Shown one piece after another: positions 8,819-17,463 of a DNA stretch of 64,000 nucleotides. The notes under the pieces are model-generated. The model was not told where the DNA came from. It ran no database searches and saw only the letters and a list, made by a program, of their open reading frames with translations. Where the stretch lies: assembly GCA_036226585.1 (NCBI GenBank), contig CP108997.1:1860001-1924000 (forward strand), given 5' to 3'. Position numbers and translations under genes: made by a program. This stretch comes from Streptomyces sp. NBC_00708 (lineage in GTDB: Bacteria; Actinomycetota; Actinomycetes; Streptomycetales; Streptomycetaceae). Position 1 is the stretch's first letter; the number at the start of each line of letters is the position of its first letter.

Positions 8819-9322
8819 TCAGCCGTTGAACCAGGCCGCCACATCGAGCCGGAAGGCGCCGTCCGGGGCCATCGTGCGCAGATCGGCTTCCAAGGCGCGG
8901 ACCCGCTCGGCCCCCAGGGTCCGGACCCACTCGGCGCGCAGCCGGTCGAAGCCCTCGGCGGACCGCGTGAGCACATCGACGCCCCGCCCGGTCAGCCGGA
9001 CCAGCTTGCGGCGCCCGTCGTGCGGATCGTCGGCGCGCTCCACGTACCCCAGGCCCTCCAGCCTGTCGACGGTCTTGCCGGCGGCCTGCTTGGAGACGCC
9101 GAGGCGGCGGCCGATCTCACTGGCGGTCGCCCCCTCGACGCCCACGGCCTGGAGGGCGTAGCCGTACGCGGGCCGCATATCGGGGTGGCCCTGCCCGGCC
9201 AGCTCGCGATGGAGCCCGTCGATGACCGACCGGAAGCCGGCGAACAGCAGCAGGGGCAGCTCGAAGCCCCTGCCCGCCTCCTCGGGACGCACCTCTCCGC
9301 GCCCGCCCGCACGCTCAGCCAT
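8819..9322 (-). CDS. MarR-family transcription regulator
   Basis: 167-residue winged-helix repressor type. The helix-turn-helix is at about residues 63-95 (GATASEIGRRLGVSKQAAGK), and the wing DDPHDGRRKLVRLTGRG follows. Flanking helices (LLLFAGFRSVIDGLHRELA and the C-terminus) should form the dimer. The ATG at 9322 is preferred over a TTG at 9337, because the TTG lies inside the inverted repeat 9327-9374. It is divergent from the AhpD-like gene across that repeat, so it most likely represses both itself and that gene. The ligand may be an oxidant or a phenolic compound, by analogy only. Confidence 0.9.
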   Translation of the reverse strand: MAERAGGRGEVRPEEAGRGFELPLLLFAGFRSVIDGLHRELAGQGHPDMRPAYGYALQAVGVEGATASEIGRRLGVSKQAAGKTVDRLEGLGYVERADDPHDGRRKLVRLTGRGVDVLTRSAEGFDRLRAEWVRTLGAERVRALEADLRTMAPDGAFRLDVAAWFNG

Positions 9323-9326
9323 TGCA

Positions 9327-9374
9327 AAACTCGACAACCTGGTTTACGTTTTCGTCAATCACGTTGTCGAGTTT
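9327..9374. promoter_or_regulatory. 12-bp inverted repeat between marR-type and ahpD-like genes
   Basis: AAACTCGACAAC (9327-9338) is repeated inverted as GTTGTCGAGTTT (9363-9374), 12 of 12 matches with a 24-bp spacer. The arms fill most of the 68-bp gap between two divergent starts and flank the promoter region. This fits a MarR operator pair, one arm near each start. Confidence 0.75.
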
Positions 9375-9390
9375 ACGCGAGAGGCCCACC

Positions 9391-9936
9391 ATGCCCACGA
9401 CCGCCTTCCCCGACCACACCCTCGAATCCGCCCCCGCCGCCGCCCGCCCCGGGCTGTCGGCCATCGCGCGGAAGCAGGGCTTCCTGCCGGCCGCCGCCGG
9501 ACGGATGGCCACCTCCCCCGAGGTGCTGGGCGGCTTCCTGAAGATGAACGCCCTCTTCGAGTCCACCACCCTGGACAAGCTCTCCCGCGAGGTGCTGAGC
9601 ATGACCATGGCCACCCGGAACGGCTGCCACGTCTGCGTGGCGATGCACACCGGAATCCTCACCGCCCTCGAAGCGGAGCCCGCACTCGTCGCCGCCCTGC
9701 GCGAGAGCACCCCGCTCCCCGACGAACGCCTCGAAGCCATGCGGCAGTTCACCCTGGCCGTCCTCGCCACGAACGGGGCCGTCGACGACGCGTCGCTCCA
9801 GGCGTTCACCGACCACGGCTACACCGCCCGCAACGCGCTGGAGGTGACCCTCGGCATCGCCGCCTACACCCTGTCCACGCTCGCCAACCGCATGACGGAC
9901 GCCCCCGTCGACGGCCCGCTCGCCCGGTTCGCCTGA
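9391..9936 (+). CDS. carboxymuconolactone decarboxylase/AhpD-like protein
   Basis: 181-residue all-helical protein of the AhpD/CMD fold. It has the redox motif CHVCVAMH (C-x2-C-x3-H) near residues 78-85, as in alkylhydroperoxidase AhpD, where the Cys pair reduces peroxides. It probably acts in peroxide or quinone defence in the cytoplasm; a true decarboxylase role is unlikely given the Cys pair. GAGAGG precedes the ATG at 9391 by about 6 nt. An in-frame ATG at 9322 is rejected because it would read through the operator. It is divergent from a MarR gene that likely controls it. Confidence 0.88.
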   Translation: MPTTAFPDHTLESAPAAARPGLSAIARKQGFLPAAAGRMATSPEVLGGFLKMNALFESTTLDKLSREVLSMTMATRNGCHVCVAMHTGILTALEAEPALVAALRESTPLPDERLEAMRQFTLAVLATNGAVDDASLQAFTDHGYTARNALEVTLGIAAYTLSTLANRMTDAPVDGPLARFA

Positions 9937-10003
9937 CCACTCCGGGGCGCCCGGCGCTCGCGCCCCGGAGTGACCATCGCACCATTCGCTCGTTCAGCTG
10001 AAT

Positions 10004-11929
10004 GTGCGCCCACCGTCAGAGCTACCGACAGCCGTCGCCCCGGTCGACGTGGAACAGGCCGAGGCCGCGCTCGTCGAGCACTACCCGCGCCTGGTGCGGA
10101 TCGGCTACCTCCTGCTGCCGCCCTCGGTGAGCCGCGGCCGGCGCGTGCTGGCCGCCCACGCCCTCGCCCAGCGCTCCCTCCAGGCGGCCCACCGCGCCGG
10201 AGCCGCCGCCGTCCCGCTCCCCCGCCGCCCCGGCCGCACCGAGAGCGCCGACCCCGGATACGCGTACGTGCGCCGCCAGGTGCTGCGCCGGGCCCTGGCG
10301 CCGGGGCGCCTCGGCAGGCTGCGTCTCCGGTCGCGCCGGCTGCCGCCCGTCCTGCCGTCGGCCTGGGGCCTGCGTCTGCTCCCCCATCCGGGCGGGGCCG
10401 GTGAACTCGCCCTGGAACGGGAGCTGGCGGCGGCCGGCGCCCCCGCCCGCGCCGCGTTCGTCCTGCGCGGCCTGGAGGGGCTGGCGGACGGGGAGGTCCG
10501 GCGGGAGCTGGCCGCCGCCGGGGTGGCCGATCCGCACGCGGCCCTGACGGAGGCCGACGGGATCACCGCCGGCCACGCGCTCCTCGTCTCCCCGGAGTTC
10601 GACCCCTGCTCGCTCCAGGCCCGGCCGCCCGATCTGCCGCGCCGCCGCCGGCGGGCCCGGACCGCGCTCGCGGCCTTCGCCGCGCTGCTGGTGTGCGGGG
10701 CGCTCCTCGGGATGCCCGGCGGCGGCTGGGGGCGCGGGGCGCTGTCCGCCCCGCTGTACGCGCGCAATCCGGCGTCCGAAGCGGCCCTGGACCCGGGGGC
10801 GTTGCACCGGGTCGCGGCCGGCCTCTGGCAGCGCTCGGCGCGTACGGACTTCACCGCCTGGCCCACGCGCGGCGACCGCACCCAGGACACCCGGCTGCTG
10901 CGGCGAGCCCTGGAGGTGTGGGCCCGGCCGGGCGCCGGGGTGCGGACGTCCGCGACACCGGGCACACCGGTGGGCCCGCCGATGGGGGCGCCGCAGCTGC
11001 TGTTCGCGGGCGAGGTGGGCGCATCGGCGGTGGTGCTGTTCCACGACGGACTGCGCGTCGTGCGGTACGCGGAGCCGCGCAACGCCGACCCTTCGCTGGG
11101 CGCCGCGCTCGACTTCGCCCGGGTGGACGGGGCGGACGAGGCGTCGTCGGGCGCCCTGGTGGTGGCCCGCACCCGGGACGGGGTGCGGTATCTGACGGCG
11201 CCCTGGGTGCGGGGCGTCCGGGTGCGCGACCTGCTCGCGCCGGACCGGGCGCCGCGTCCGCTCCCCCGCTCCCCCGACGGGGTGACCGGCGCGCTGGCCG
11301 ACCCGGCGGCGGGCTCCGGCTGCCGGGCCTGGCCGGCCGTCGAGCTGACCGGGGGCGGGGCGGTGCGGCTGGTCACGGACCTGGGGGAGCTGGCCCCGGC
11401 CCGGCTGACCTCGGGCGCGCCCGGCTCGCCGCACGACGTCGCCGGACGGGCCGAACGGGAGAGCTGGGCGCGGACCGCGTGCCTGCTCCCGGCGGTCCGG
11501 TCGCACGGGGTGCGGTCGGTGAACTCCTGGGCGTACGCGCGCCAGCCGCTGCCGGAGGGCGACGGCTCGGCGCAGTGGCTGTGCACCCGGGCCGAGACCT
11601 GGCGGGGCACCGGGAGCCGGGTCATCGCGCAGTTCCAGGAGCCGTCCGCGCGTCCGCCGGCGCCGGGGGCGGTCGCGGCGCGCGCCGAGGACTCGCCGGA
11701 GTGCGGGGCGCGCACGCCCCGGGTGCTGGCGGGCGTGCTGTGGAAGTCGCCGGGCGGCCGGTGGTACGTACTGGCGGCGGGCAGCACGCAGTTCGCGTCG
11801 CTGTCCACGTCGGGCGGGGTGACGGGCAGCGCCCGGGGGCGGCTGCTCGCGGTGCCCGCCGCCGAGGGCGCCCGGCCCCGGCTCGACGGGCGGCTCAAGG
11901 ACGGCAGCCGGGTGGTCGCGCTGCACTGA
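10004..11929 (+). CDS. membrane protein with sigma-factor-like cytoplasmic half
   Basis: 641 residues of unknown function. About residues 17-60 (EAALVEHYPRLVRIGYLLLP) resemble sigma-70 region 2 of ECF factors. About residues 147-185 (AAFVLRGLEGLADGEVRREL) resemble region 4 but lack a clear helix-turn-helix. One membrane helix lies at about residues 216-238 after an Arg-rich stop (RRRRRART). The remaining ~400 residues would be outside the membrane; they contain several Cys and no family I know. The start is unsure: GTG 10004 has no Shine-Dalgarno, and GTG 10049 is an alternative. It stands alone after the AhpD-like gene and may be a decayed or anti-sigma-like membrane sensor. Confidence 0.7.
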   Translation: MRPPSELPTAVAPVDVEQAEAALVEHYPRLVRIGYLLLPPSVSRGRRVLAAHALAQRSLQAAHRAGAAAVPLPRRPGRTESADPGYAYVRRQVLRRALAPGRLGRLRLRSRRLPPVLPSAWGLRLLPHPGGAGELALERELAAAGAPARAAFVLRGLEGLADGEVRRELAAAGVADPHAALTEADGITAGHALLVSPEFDPCSLQARPPDLPRRRRRARTALAAFAALLVCGALLGMPGGGWGRGALSAPLYARNPASEAALDPGALHRVAAGLWQRSARTDFTAWPTRGDRTQDTRLLRRALEVWARPGAGVRTSATPGTPVGPPMGAPQLLFAGEVGASAVVLFHDGLRVVRYAEPRNADPSLGAALDFARVDGADEASSGALVVARTRDGVRYLTAPWVRGVRVRDLLAPDRAPRPLPRSPDGVTGALADPAAGSGCRAWPAVELTGGGAVRLVTDLGELAPARLTSGAPGSPHDVAGRAERESWARTACLLPAVRSHGVRSVNSWAYARQPLPEGDGSAQWLCTRAETWRGTGSRVIAQFQEPSARPPAPGAVAARAEDSPECGARTPRVLAGVLWKSPGGRWYVLAAGSTQFASLSTSGGVTGSARGRLLAVPAAEGARPRLDGRLKDGSRVVALH

Positions 11930-12011
11930 ACCGCGGGTACGGAGGAACTTGAGCCCGGGAATTCGGCGCACACCCCTGTTCCCCGGGCTTACCCCTCAGT
12001 ATTTTGACAAC

Positions 12012-12917
12012 ATGTCTAACACGCAGCCGGCAGCGGTCGCATCGGAGCGCATCCCCCTCAAGGCCCGGCGGGTCAGCTTCGCCTGGGACCGGACCCCCTT
12101 GCACTGGGTGCCGGGCGACCCGTTCACCACGCACACCATCAATGTGCTCCACCTCCTGCTCCCGGCCGGGGAGCGCTGGTTCATCCACGTCTACCGCCAG
12201 GTGCTCCCGTACATCCAGGACGAGGAGCTGCGGCAGGACGTCATCGGCTTCATCGGCCAGGAGGCGATGCACTCCCAGGCCCACGACGACGTGCTCCCGC
12301 ACCTGAAGGATCTGGGGCTCGACCCGACGCCGTACACCGCCCAGGTCGACTGGCTCTTCGAGAAGCTGCTCGGCGACCGGACCCTGCCGCCCGGCCGGGC
12401 GCGCAAGTGGTGGCTGCTGGAACGGGTGGCGACGATAGCCGCGATCGAGCACTACACCGCGTTCCTCGGCGACTGGATACTCAACGCCGACGAGCTGGAC
12501 CGGCGCGGCGCCGACCCGACCATGCTGGACCTGCTGCGCTGGCACGGCGCCGAGGAGGTCGAGCACCGCTCGGTCGCCTTCGACGTATTCATGCATGTCG
12601 ACGGCAGCTACCGGCGGCGGGTGCGGACCTGGGCGACGGCGTTCAGCGCGCTGGCCTTCCTCTGGCAGCGCGGCGCCCGCTTCTTCATGGAGAACGACCC
12701 GAGCCTGCTGGACGGCAAGGCCTCCTTCGGGCAGTTCTACCGCAGCGGCCGGCGCGGCACCCTGCCCAGCACCCCGGCCATGCTGCGGTCGATCCCGCGC
12801 TATCTGAGCCGTTCGTACCACCCCTCGCAGGAGGGCAGCACGGCCCAGGCCGTCGACTACCTCACCCGCTCGCCCGCCGCCGTCGCGGCCGAGGCCCGTA
12901 CGACGGAAGCCCGTTGA
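12012..12917 (+). CDS. PF10118-type putative metal-dependent protein
   Basis: 301-residue helical protein of the family annotated as predicted metal-dependent hydrolase. Two E-x-x-H motifs are visible: GQEAMHSQAHD near residue 80 and EEVEHRSVAFD near residue 185. Extra Glu residues lie in LLERVATIAAIEHYTAF near residues 137-153. This Glu/ExxH pattern is what ferritin-like di-iron enzymes use, so an oxygenase role is as plausible as a hydrolase role (inference). The ATG at 12012 is preferred because a TATTTT hexamer (12000-12005) lies 6 nt before it, as for a leaderless mRNA; a TTG at 11949 is an alternative. A reductase gene starts 2 nt after the stop. Confidence 0.85.
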   Translation: MSNTQPAAVASERIPLKARRVSFAWDRTPLHWVPGDPFTTHTINVLHLLLPAGERWFIHVYRQVLPYIQDEELRQDVIGFIGQEAMHSQAHDDVLPHLKDLGLDPTPYTAQVDWLFEKLLGDRTLPPGRARKWWLLERVATIAAIEHYTAFLGDWILNADELDRRGADPTMLDLLRWHGAEEVEHRSVAFDVFMHVDGSYRRRVRTWATAFSALAFLWQRGARFFMENDPSLLDGKASFGQFYRSGRRGTLPSTPAMLRSIPRYLSRSYHPSQEGSTAQAVDYLTRSPAAVAAEARTTEAR

Positions 12918-12919
12918 CC

Positions 12920-14011
12920 ATGCCGCGTTCCCTGCCCCTCCCCCGCCTGCGTACGGTCGCCGTGGCGGCCGGAGCCGCGCTGCTCGCCAAGCGGGCGCTG
13001 CGCCGGCGCATCCAGAAGTCCCCGCTGTGGCCGCTGCCCGCGCTGGACGAGCCCATATCCGGCCGGTCCCTGCGCCGTTCGACCACCGGGCGACGGCTGC
13101 TGATCACCGAGCGCACCGGCCCCGCCGACGGCGTCGTCCAACTCCGCCTGGAGGGCCCGGACCTGCCGGCGTGGGAGCCCGGCGCCCATCTGGACCTGAT
13201 GCTGCCCTCCGGTCTCGTCCGGCAGTACTCGCTGTGCGGCGACCCGGCCGACTCCGGCGCCTACACCGTGGCGGCCCGGCTGGTCGAGGACGGGCGCGGC
13301 GGCTCCCGCGAGGTGCACACCGCGCTCCACGAGGGCATGGAGGTCGAGGTGCGCGGCCCGCGCAACCGCTTCCCGCTGACCGGGGCCCCCGCCCACGTCC
13401 TGATCGCCGGTGGCATCGGCATCACCCCCGTCCTGCCGATGCTGCGCCGGCTCGCCGCCGAGGGCGCCGACTGGCGGCTGCTGTACGGGGGACGGAGCCG
13501 GGCCACCATGCCGTTCCTGGAGGAGGTCGAGAAGCTGGGCGCCGACGGCGGCCGGGTCACGGTCGTCCCGCAGGACGAGGCCGGCCACCCGGACATCGCC
13601 GCCGTCCTCGCGGACGCGGCCGAGGGCACGGCGGTCCACTGCTGCGGCCCGCAGCCCCTGATGGACGCGGTCGCCGACGCCCTCCCGGACGGCTGCACCC
13701 TGCACCTGGAACGCTTCTCGGCGGCCGGGACGGATCCGGCGGACGCGGTGCCGTTCGAGGTGGAGCTGCGCCGCTCGGGGCGTACGGTCCCGGTCGCGGC
13801 GGACCAGTCGGTGCTGGCCGCCGTACGCGCCGAACTGCCGCACGTCTCGTACTCGTGCGAACAGGGGTTCTGCGGGACGTGCCAACAGCGCGTCCTGGAG
13901 GGCGAGGTGGAGCACCGCGACGACCTGCTGACGGATGCCGAGCGCGCGGAGTCCATGCTGATCTGCGTCTCCCGCTGCCGGGACGGCGGCCGGCTGGTGC
14001 TGGACCTGTGA
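12920..14011 (+). CDS. flavin/2Fe-2S oxidoreductase (phthalate dioxygenase reductase type)
   Basis: 363-residue electron-transfer reductase. Residues 1-35 include a short hydrophobic, basic stretch (VAVAAGAALLAKRALRRR) that may anchor it to the membrane. The flavin domain (about 55-150) has RQYSLCG. The NAD(P)H domain (about 155-260) has AGGIGITPVLPMLRRL and HCCGPQPLMDAV. The C-terminal ferredoxin (about 275-363) has CEQGFCGTCQ and a distal ICVSRC, giving the four cluster Cys. The order flavin-NAD-ferredoxin is that of the PDR/VanB group. The start codon is 2 nt after the PF10118 stop, so the two are co-translated, and it probably feeds electrons to that protein. Confidence 0.92.
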   Translation: MPRSLPLPRLRTVAVAAGAALLAKRALRRRIQKSPLWPLPALDEPISGRSLRRSTTGRRLLITERTGPADGVVQLRLEGPDLPAWEPGAHLDLMLPSGLVRQYSLCGDPADSGAYTVAARLVEDGRGGSREVHTALHEGMEVEVRGPRNRFPLTGAPAHVLIAGGIGITPVLPMLRRLAAEGADWRLLYGGRSRATMPFLEEVEKLGADGGRVTVVPQDEAGHPDIAAVLADAAEGTAVHCCGPQPLMDAVADALPDGCTLHLERFSAAGTDPADAVPFEVELRRSGRTVPVAADQSVLAAVRAELPHVSYSCEQGFCGTCQQRVLEGEVEHRDDLLTDAERAESMLICVSRCRDGGRLVLDL

Positions 14012-14045
14012 TCCGGCCGGACCCACCGGTCGGTACGCTGGGGGC

Positions 14046-14768
14046 ATGACGACCGGGGTGCGGCGCAGGATGGGCGTCGAGGAGCGCAGGGAGCAGCTGA
14101 TCGGCGTCGCGCTGGAGTTGTTCAGCCACCGGACGCCGGACGAGGTGTCGATCGACGAGATCGCCGCCGCGGCCGGTATCTCCAGACCGCTGGTCTACCA
14201 CTACTTCCCGGGCAAGCAGAGCCTGTACGAGGCGGCGTTGCGGCGGGCGGCCGACGAGCTGGCGACCAGGTTCCTGGAGCCGCGCGAAGGCCCGCTCGGC
14301 GCACGGCTGCTGCGGGTGATGGGCCGGTTCTTCGACTTCGTCGAGGAGCACGGCCCGGGGTTCGCCGCGCTGATGCGGGGCGGCCCGGCCGTGGGCTCCT
14401 CCACGGCGAACGCCATGATCGACGGGGTGCGCCAGGCCGCCTGCGCACAGATCCTGGCCCATCTGGACGTCGGGAAGCCCCCGGCCCGGCTGGAGTTGGT
14501 CGTACGCTCCTGGGTCTCCCTCGCCGAGTCCACGGCGCTGCTCTGGCTGGACGGCCGGCGGGTCCCCCGGGCCGAGCTGGAGTTGCAGCTCGTGCACGAC
14601 TTCGCCGCGCTGGCCGCCGTGAGCGCCGCGTACGACGAGGAGATGGCGGGCATCGTGCTGCGGGTCCTGGCGCAGGAGCCGGCGGACGGGCCGTTCGGGG
14701 ACCTGCTGACGCGGCTCTCCACACTGGCGCCGGCCATCCCGGCGGTCCCGGCGCAGCGGCTGCCGTAG
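14046..14768 (+). CDS. TetR-family regulator
   Basis: 240 residues. The N-terminal helix-turn-helix (about residues 15-60) is RREQLIGVALELFSHRTPDE to ISRPLVYHYFPGKQSLYEAA, typical of TetR. The C-terminal helices form the ligand and dimer domain. It follows the reductase gene by 34 nt with a -10-like TACGCT (14034-14039) 6 nt before the ATG and no Shine-Dalgarno, so it may also have its own leaderless transcript. It probably controls the two genes upstream; the inducer is unknown. Confidence 0.92.
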   Translation: MTTGVRRRMGVEERREQLIGVALELFSHRTPDEVSIDEIAAAAGISRPLVYHYFPGKQSLYEAALRRAADELATRFLEPREGPLGARLLRVMGRFFDFVEEHGPGFAALMRGGPAVGSSTANAMIDGVRQAACAQILAHLDVGKPPARLELVVRSWVSLAESTALLWLDGRRVPRAELELQLVHDFAALAAVSAAYDEEMAGIVLRVLAQEPADGPFGDLLTRLSTLAPAIPAVPAQRLP

Positions 14769-14775
14769 GGGCCGT

Positions 14776-15126
14776 TCAGGCCTTGCGGTAGGAGGCGTCG
14801 AGGTCGCGGGCCTCGACCGAGAGGTGCAGGGTCGGCCCGGTGACCGTGCGGAGGTGCCCGGTCAGCAGGGCCAGGACGGATTCGGTGAGCCGGGCCTTGG
14901 TCTCCGGGGTGCGGCCGGCCAGCAGCGAGATGTCCACGTGCACGAGCGCGTCGCCCTCCGGCGCGTCCGCCACCACCGTCTCCTCGGTCCGCCGGAAGCG
15001 GGTCTTGCAGGCGGCGATCCTGGTGTCGACGGTCTCCGCGACCAGCGGGTGCAGCGCGAGGGCGAAGGCGGGGCGGTCGAAGGCGTCGTCGAGCTCGGCG
15101 GAGTAGTCGACGGTGATCTGCGGCAT
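14776..15126 (-). CDS. 5-carboxymethyl-2-hydroxymuconate isomerase family (tautomerase fold)
   Basis: 116-residue protein of the CHMI/HpaF family. It starts MPQITVDYS, so removal of Met exposes the catalytic N-terminal proline of the tautomerase superfamily. The spacing ADAPEGDALVHVDISLLAGR and the C-terminal HLSVEARDLD are as in CHMI proteins. The canonical reaction is ketonisation in homoprotocatechuate breakdown, but no other gene of that pathway is nearby, so the real substrate is open. The ATG at 15126 is chosen because Pro must be second; an upstream start at 15192 would hide it. It converges on the TetR gene. Confidence 0.85.
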   Translation of the reverse strand: MPQITVDYSAELDDAFDRPAFALALHPLVAETVDTRIAACKTRFRRTEETVVADAPEGDALVHVDISLLAGRTPETKARLTESVLALLTGHLRTVTGPTLHLSVEARDLDASYRKA

Positions 15127-15225
15127 GACGGGCTCCAGGGGCGCGTGGTGGACGGACGCCTCCCAGCCTTTCCCGGACCGGTGAGCGCGCACAACACCGA
15201 TTCACCATGTGGGCACGGGAGGCGG

Positions 15226-17262
15226 TTACGTCAGCAACTCCCCGTGCAGCGCCAGGGCGAGGCCCGCCTCCGCGCTGTCGGCGCGGCCCTGTTCGAAGGC
15301 GCGCCGGTACGCCGCGTCGCCGACGGCCGCGCGGGCCCGCCGTTCGCAGGCCTCGCGGACCGGGCCCAGTTCGGGGGTGCCGCGCTGCGGGTGGCCGACC
15401 ATGCGCCAGTAGATCTGTCCGGTGCCGTAGACCCGGGCCGCCCTGGCCCCCTCGCCCTGGGCGGCGATGGCGGCGGCCAGGATGTCCAGGCCGAGCGCGA
15501 TCCCGAAGCGGTCGCGGAGCCGGTGCTTGCCGGCGAGCATGGACCGGGCGTGCGCGGCGGCGGGGGCGGCGCGGCCCTGGAGCAGGGCGATCAGGGCGAG
15601 TTGGTAGTCGACGTAGGAGCGGGTCCAGCACTCGTCCTGGGCCTCGCAGGCGGCGCGCAGCACGACGGCGGCCGAGGCCGCCTCCTCCAGCCGGCCGAGT
15701 CCGGTCAGGGCGAAGACGGTGATGAGGTGGCAGCGCAGCCGGTAGGCCGATTCGAGCGGGGTACCCGTCTGGGTGGTGCGCAGCACCCGTTCGGCCTCGC
15801 GCAGCCCCTGCGCGGGGTCGCCGGTCATCAGGTGGGTGAGGCCGCGCAGATAGGCGGCGGCGAGGATGCCCTCGTCGGTGCCGTCGGCGGCGGCGGCGCG
15901 GACGCACTCCTCACCGGTCCGTTCGGCGGCCGCGTAGTCGCCCTGGAGCAGCACACAGATGCCGAGCACCCACAGGACCCGGGTGCGGTGGGGGCCGTCG
16001 GCCGGTCCGGTGTCCAGGGCGCGCTGGGCGTACCCCCGGGTCTGGGGCAGATGGCCGCAGCAGCACCAGAAGAAGCCGATGCGCCCGGCCATCTCCTGGG
16101 CGGCGGCGGGGTCGTGGGCGAGGAGGTGGTCGAGTGCGGCGCACAGGTCGGCGTGCGCGTCGGCGATGCGGTGGTACCAGAGGATCTGGTCGTCGCCGGT
16201 CCAGCCGGCGTGGGCGCTGCGGGCGAGGCTCAGGAAGCAGGCGGCGTGCCGGTCGGCGGCGGCCCGGTCCTCGCCGAGTTCCGCGAGCCACATCCGGCCG
16301 TACTCGCGCAGGGTGTCGAGCATGCGGTGGCGGGTTCCGTCGCGGGTGACGACGGACTTGGCGACCAGGCCGTGCAGCGCGGTGCGGACGCCGTCCTCGG
16401 TGAGGGGGCCGCCGGCGCAGACGGTGACGGCGGTGGCCTCGTCGAAGTCGCCGCGCAGCACGGTCAGCCGGGCCCACAGGAGCCGTTCGAGCGGGGTGCA
16501 CAGTTCGTGGGACCAGCCGATGGTGGTGCGCAGGGTGCGGTGGCGGACCGGGCGGAGCGTGGCGTCGGCGAACACGTCGAGCCGGGAGCCGAGGCGCTGG
16601 GCGATCTCCTGGACGCTCTGCCGGCCGACCGCGGCGGCGGCGAGTTCGATGGCGAGCGGGATGCCTTCGAGGCGGTGGCAGATCTCGGCGGCGGCCTCGG
16701 CGGTGCCGGGTTCGCGGAAGGGGGTGGCGGGGGCGGCGGCCGTGGCCCGTTCCCGGAAGAGGGTGAGCGCGTCGGCGGCGCCGTCGACGGGGAGCGGGTC
16801 GACCTCGACGAGCTGTTCGCCGCGCAGGTCCAGGGGCTGGCGGCTGGTGGCGAGGACGGTGAGGCCGGGCGAGGTGGTGAGGATCTCGCCGAGGAGGTGG
16901 GCGCAGGCGGGGCGCAGGTGTTCGCAGGAGTCCAGGACGAGCAGGAGCTGTTTGTCGGCGAGCCATTCGCACAGCACGTCGATGGGGGTGCGCAGGGTGT
17001 GGTCGCTGAGGCCGACCGCGTCGGAGACGGTGGCGAGGAGGAGTTCGTCGTCGTGCAGCGGGGCGAGGTCGGCCCACCAGACGCCGTCGCGGTAGCCGGG
17101 GGCCGCGCGGCGGGCGGCGCGCAGGGCGAGCCGGGTCTTGCCGACGCCGCCGGTGCCGGTGAGGGTGGTCAGCCGGCCGGTGGCGAGGGCGTGTTCCAGC
17201 CCGGCCAGCTCGGCCGTCCGTCCGACAAAGCTGGTGGTCTCCTCGGGGATGTTGCTGACCAT
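15226..17262 (-). CDS. AfsR-like STAND ATPase without DNA-binding domain
   Basis: 678 residues from ATG 17262 (MVSNIPEETTSFVGR). The NB-ARC-type ATPase spans about residues 10-330: P-loop GTGGVGKTRLALRAA near residue 38, Walker B LLLVLDSCEHL near 109, LATSRQPL sensor, and a PLAIELAA GxP-type motif near 205. The rest is a TPR-like helical array. The C-terminus (GDAAYRRAFEQG) matches the end of the AfsR-like regulator at 57188-60520, but the N-terminal winged helix and BTAD, and any LuxR tail, are absent. It could act by protein contact. It lies 201 nt downstream of the pullulanase gene's 3' side but reads the same way, so its transcript starts in that gap. Confidence 0.85.
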   Translation of the reverse strand: MVSNIPEETTSFVGRTAELAGLEHALATGRLTTLTGTGGVGKTRLALRAARRAAPGYRDGVWWADLAPLHDDELLLATVSDAVGLSDHTLRTPIDVLCEWLADKQLLLVLDSCEHLRPACAHLLGEILTTSPGLTVLATSRQPLDLRGEQLVEVDPLPVDGAADALTLFRERATAAAPATPFREPGTAEAAAEICHRLEGIPLAIELAAAAVGRQSVQEIAQRLGSRLDVFADATLRPVRHRTLRTTIGWSHELCTPLERLLWARLTVLRGDFDEATAVTVCAGGPLTEDGVRTALHGLVAKSVVTRDGTRHRMLDTLREYGRMWLAELGEDRAAADRHAACFLSLARSAHAGWTGDDQILWYHRIADAHADLCAALDHLLAHDPAAAQEMAGRIGFFWCCCGHLPQTRGYAQRALDTGPADGPHRTRVLWVLGICVLLQGDYAAAERTGEECVRAAAADGTDEGILAAAYLRGLTHLMTGDPAQGLREAERVLRTTQTGTPLESAYRLRCHLITVFALTGLGRLEEAASAAVVLRAACEAQDECWTRSYVDYQLALIALLQGRAAPAAAHARSMLAGKHRLRDRFGIALGLDILAAAIAAQGEGARAARVYGTGQIYWRMVGHPQRGTPELGPVREACERRARAAVGDAAYRRAFEQGRADSAEAGLALALHGELLT

Positions 17263-17463
17263 CGTCACCGTCGCTGCACAGGTGGAGCGGCCGGTCCCGG
17301 CCCCCGCGTCCGCACGGCCCCGGCGAGGAGGGACGCCGGTGCGCGCGGAGGGGGCCGGGACCGGCCGGGTGGAGTGGAAGGCATGCCCGGGGGGTACGGG
17401 GGCGTGTTTCGCCACACTCCTGCGGCGCCCCGGGCGGCTGCCCATACGGTAGTCCTGTCGGGG

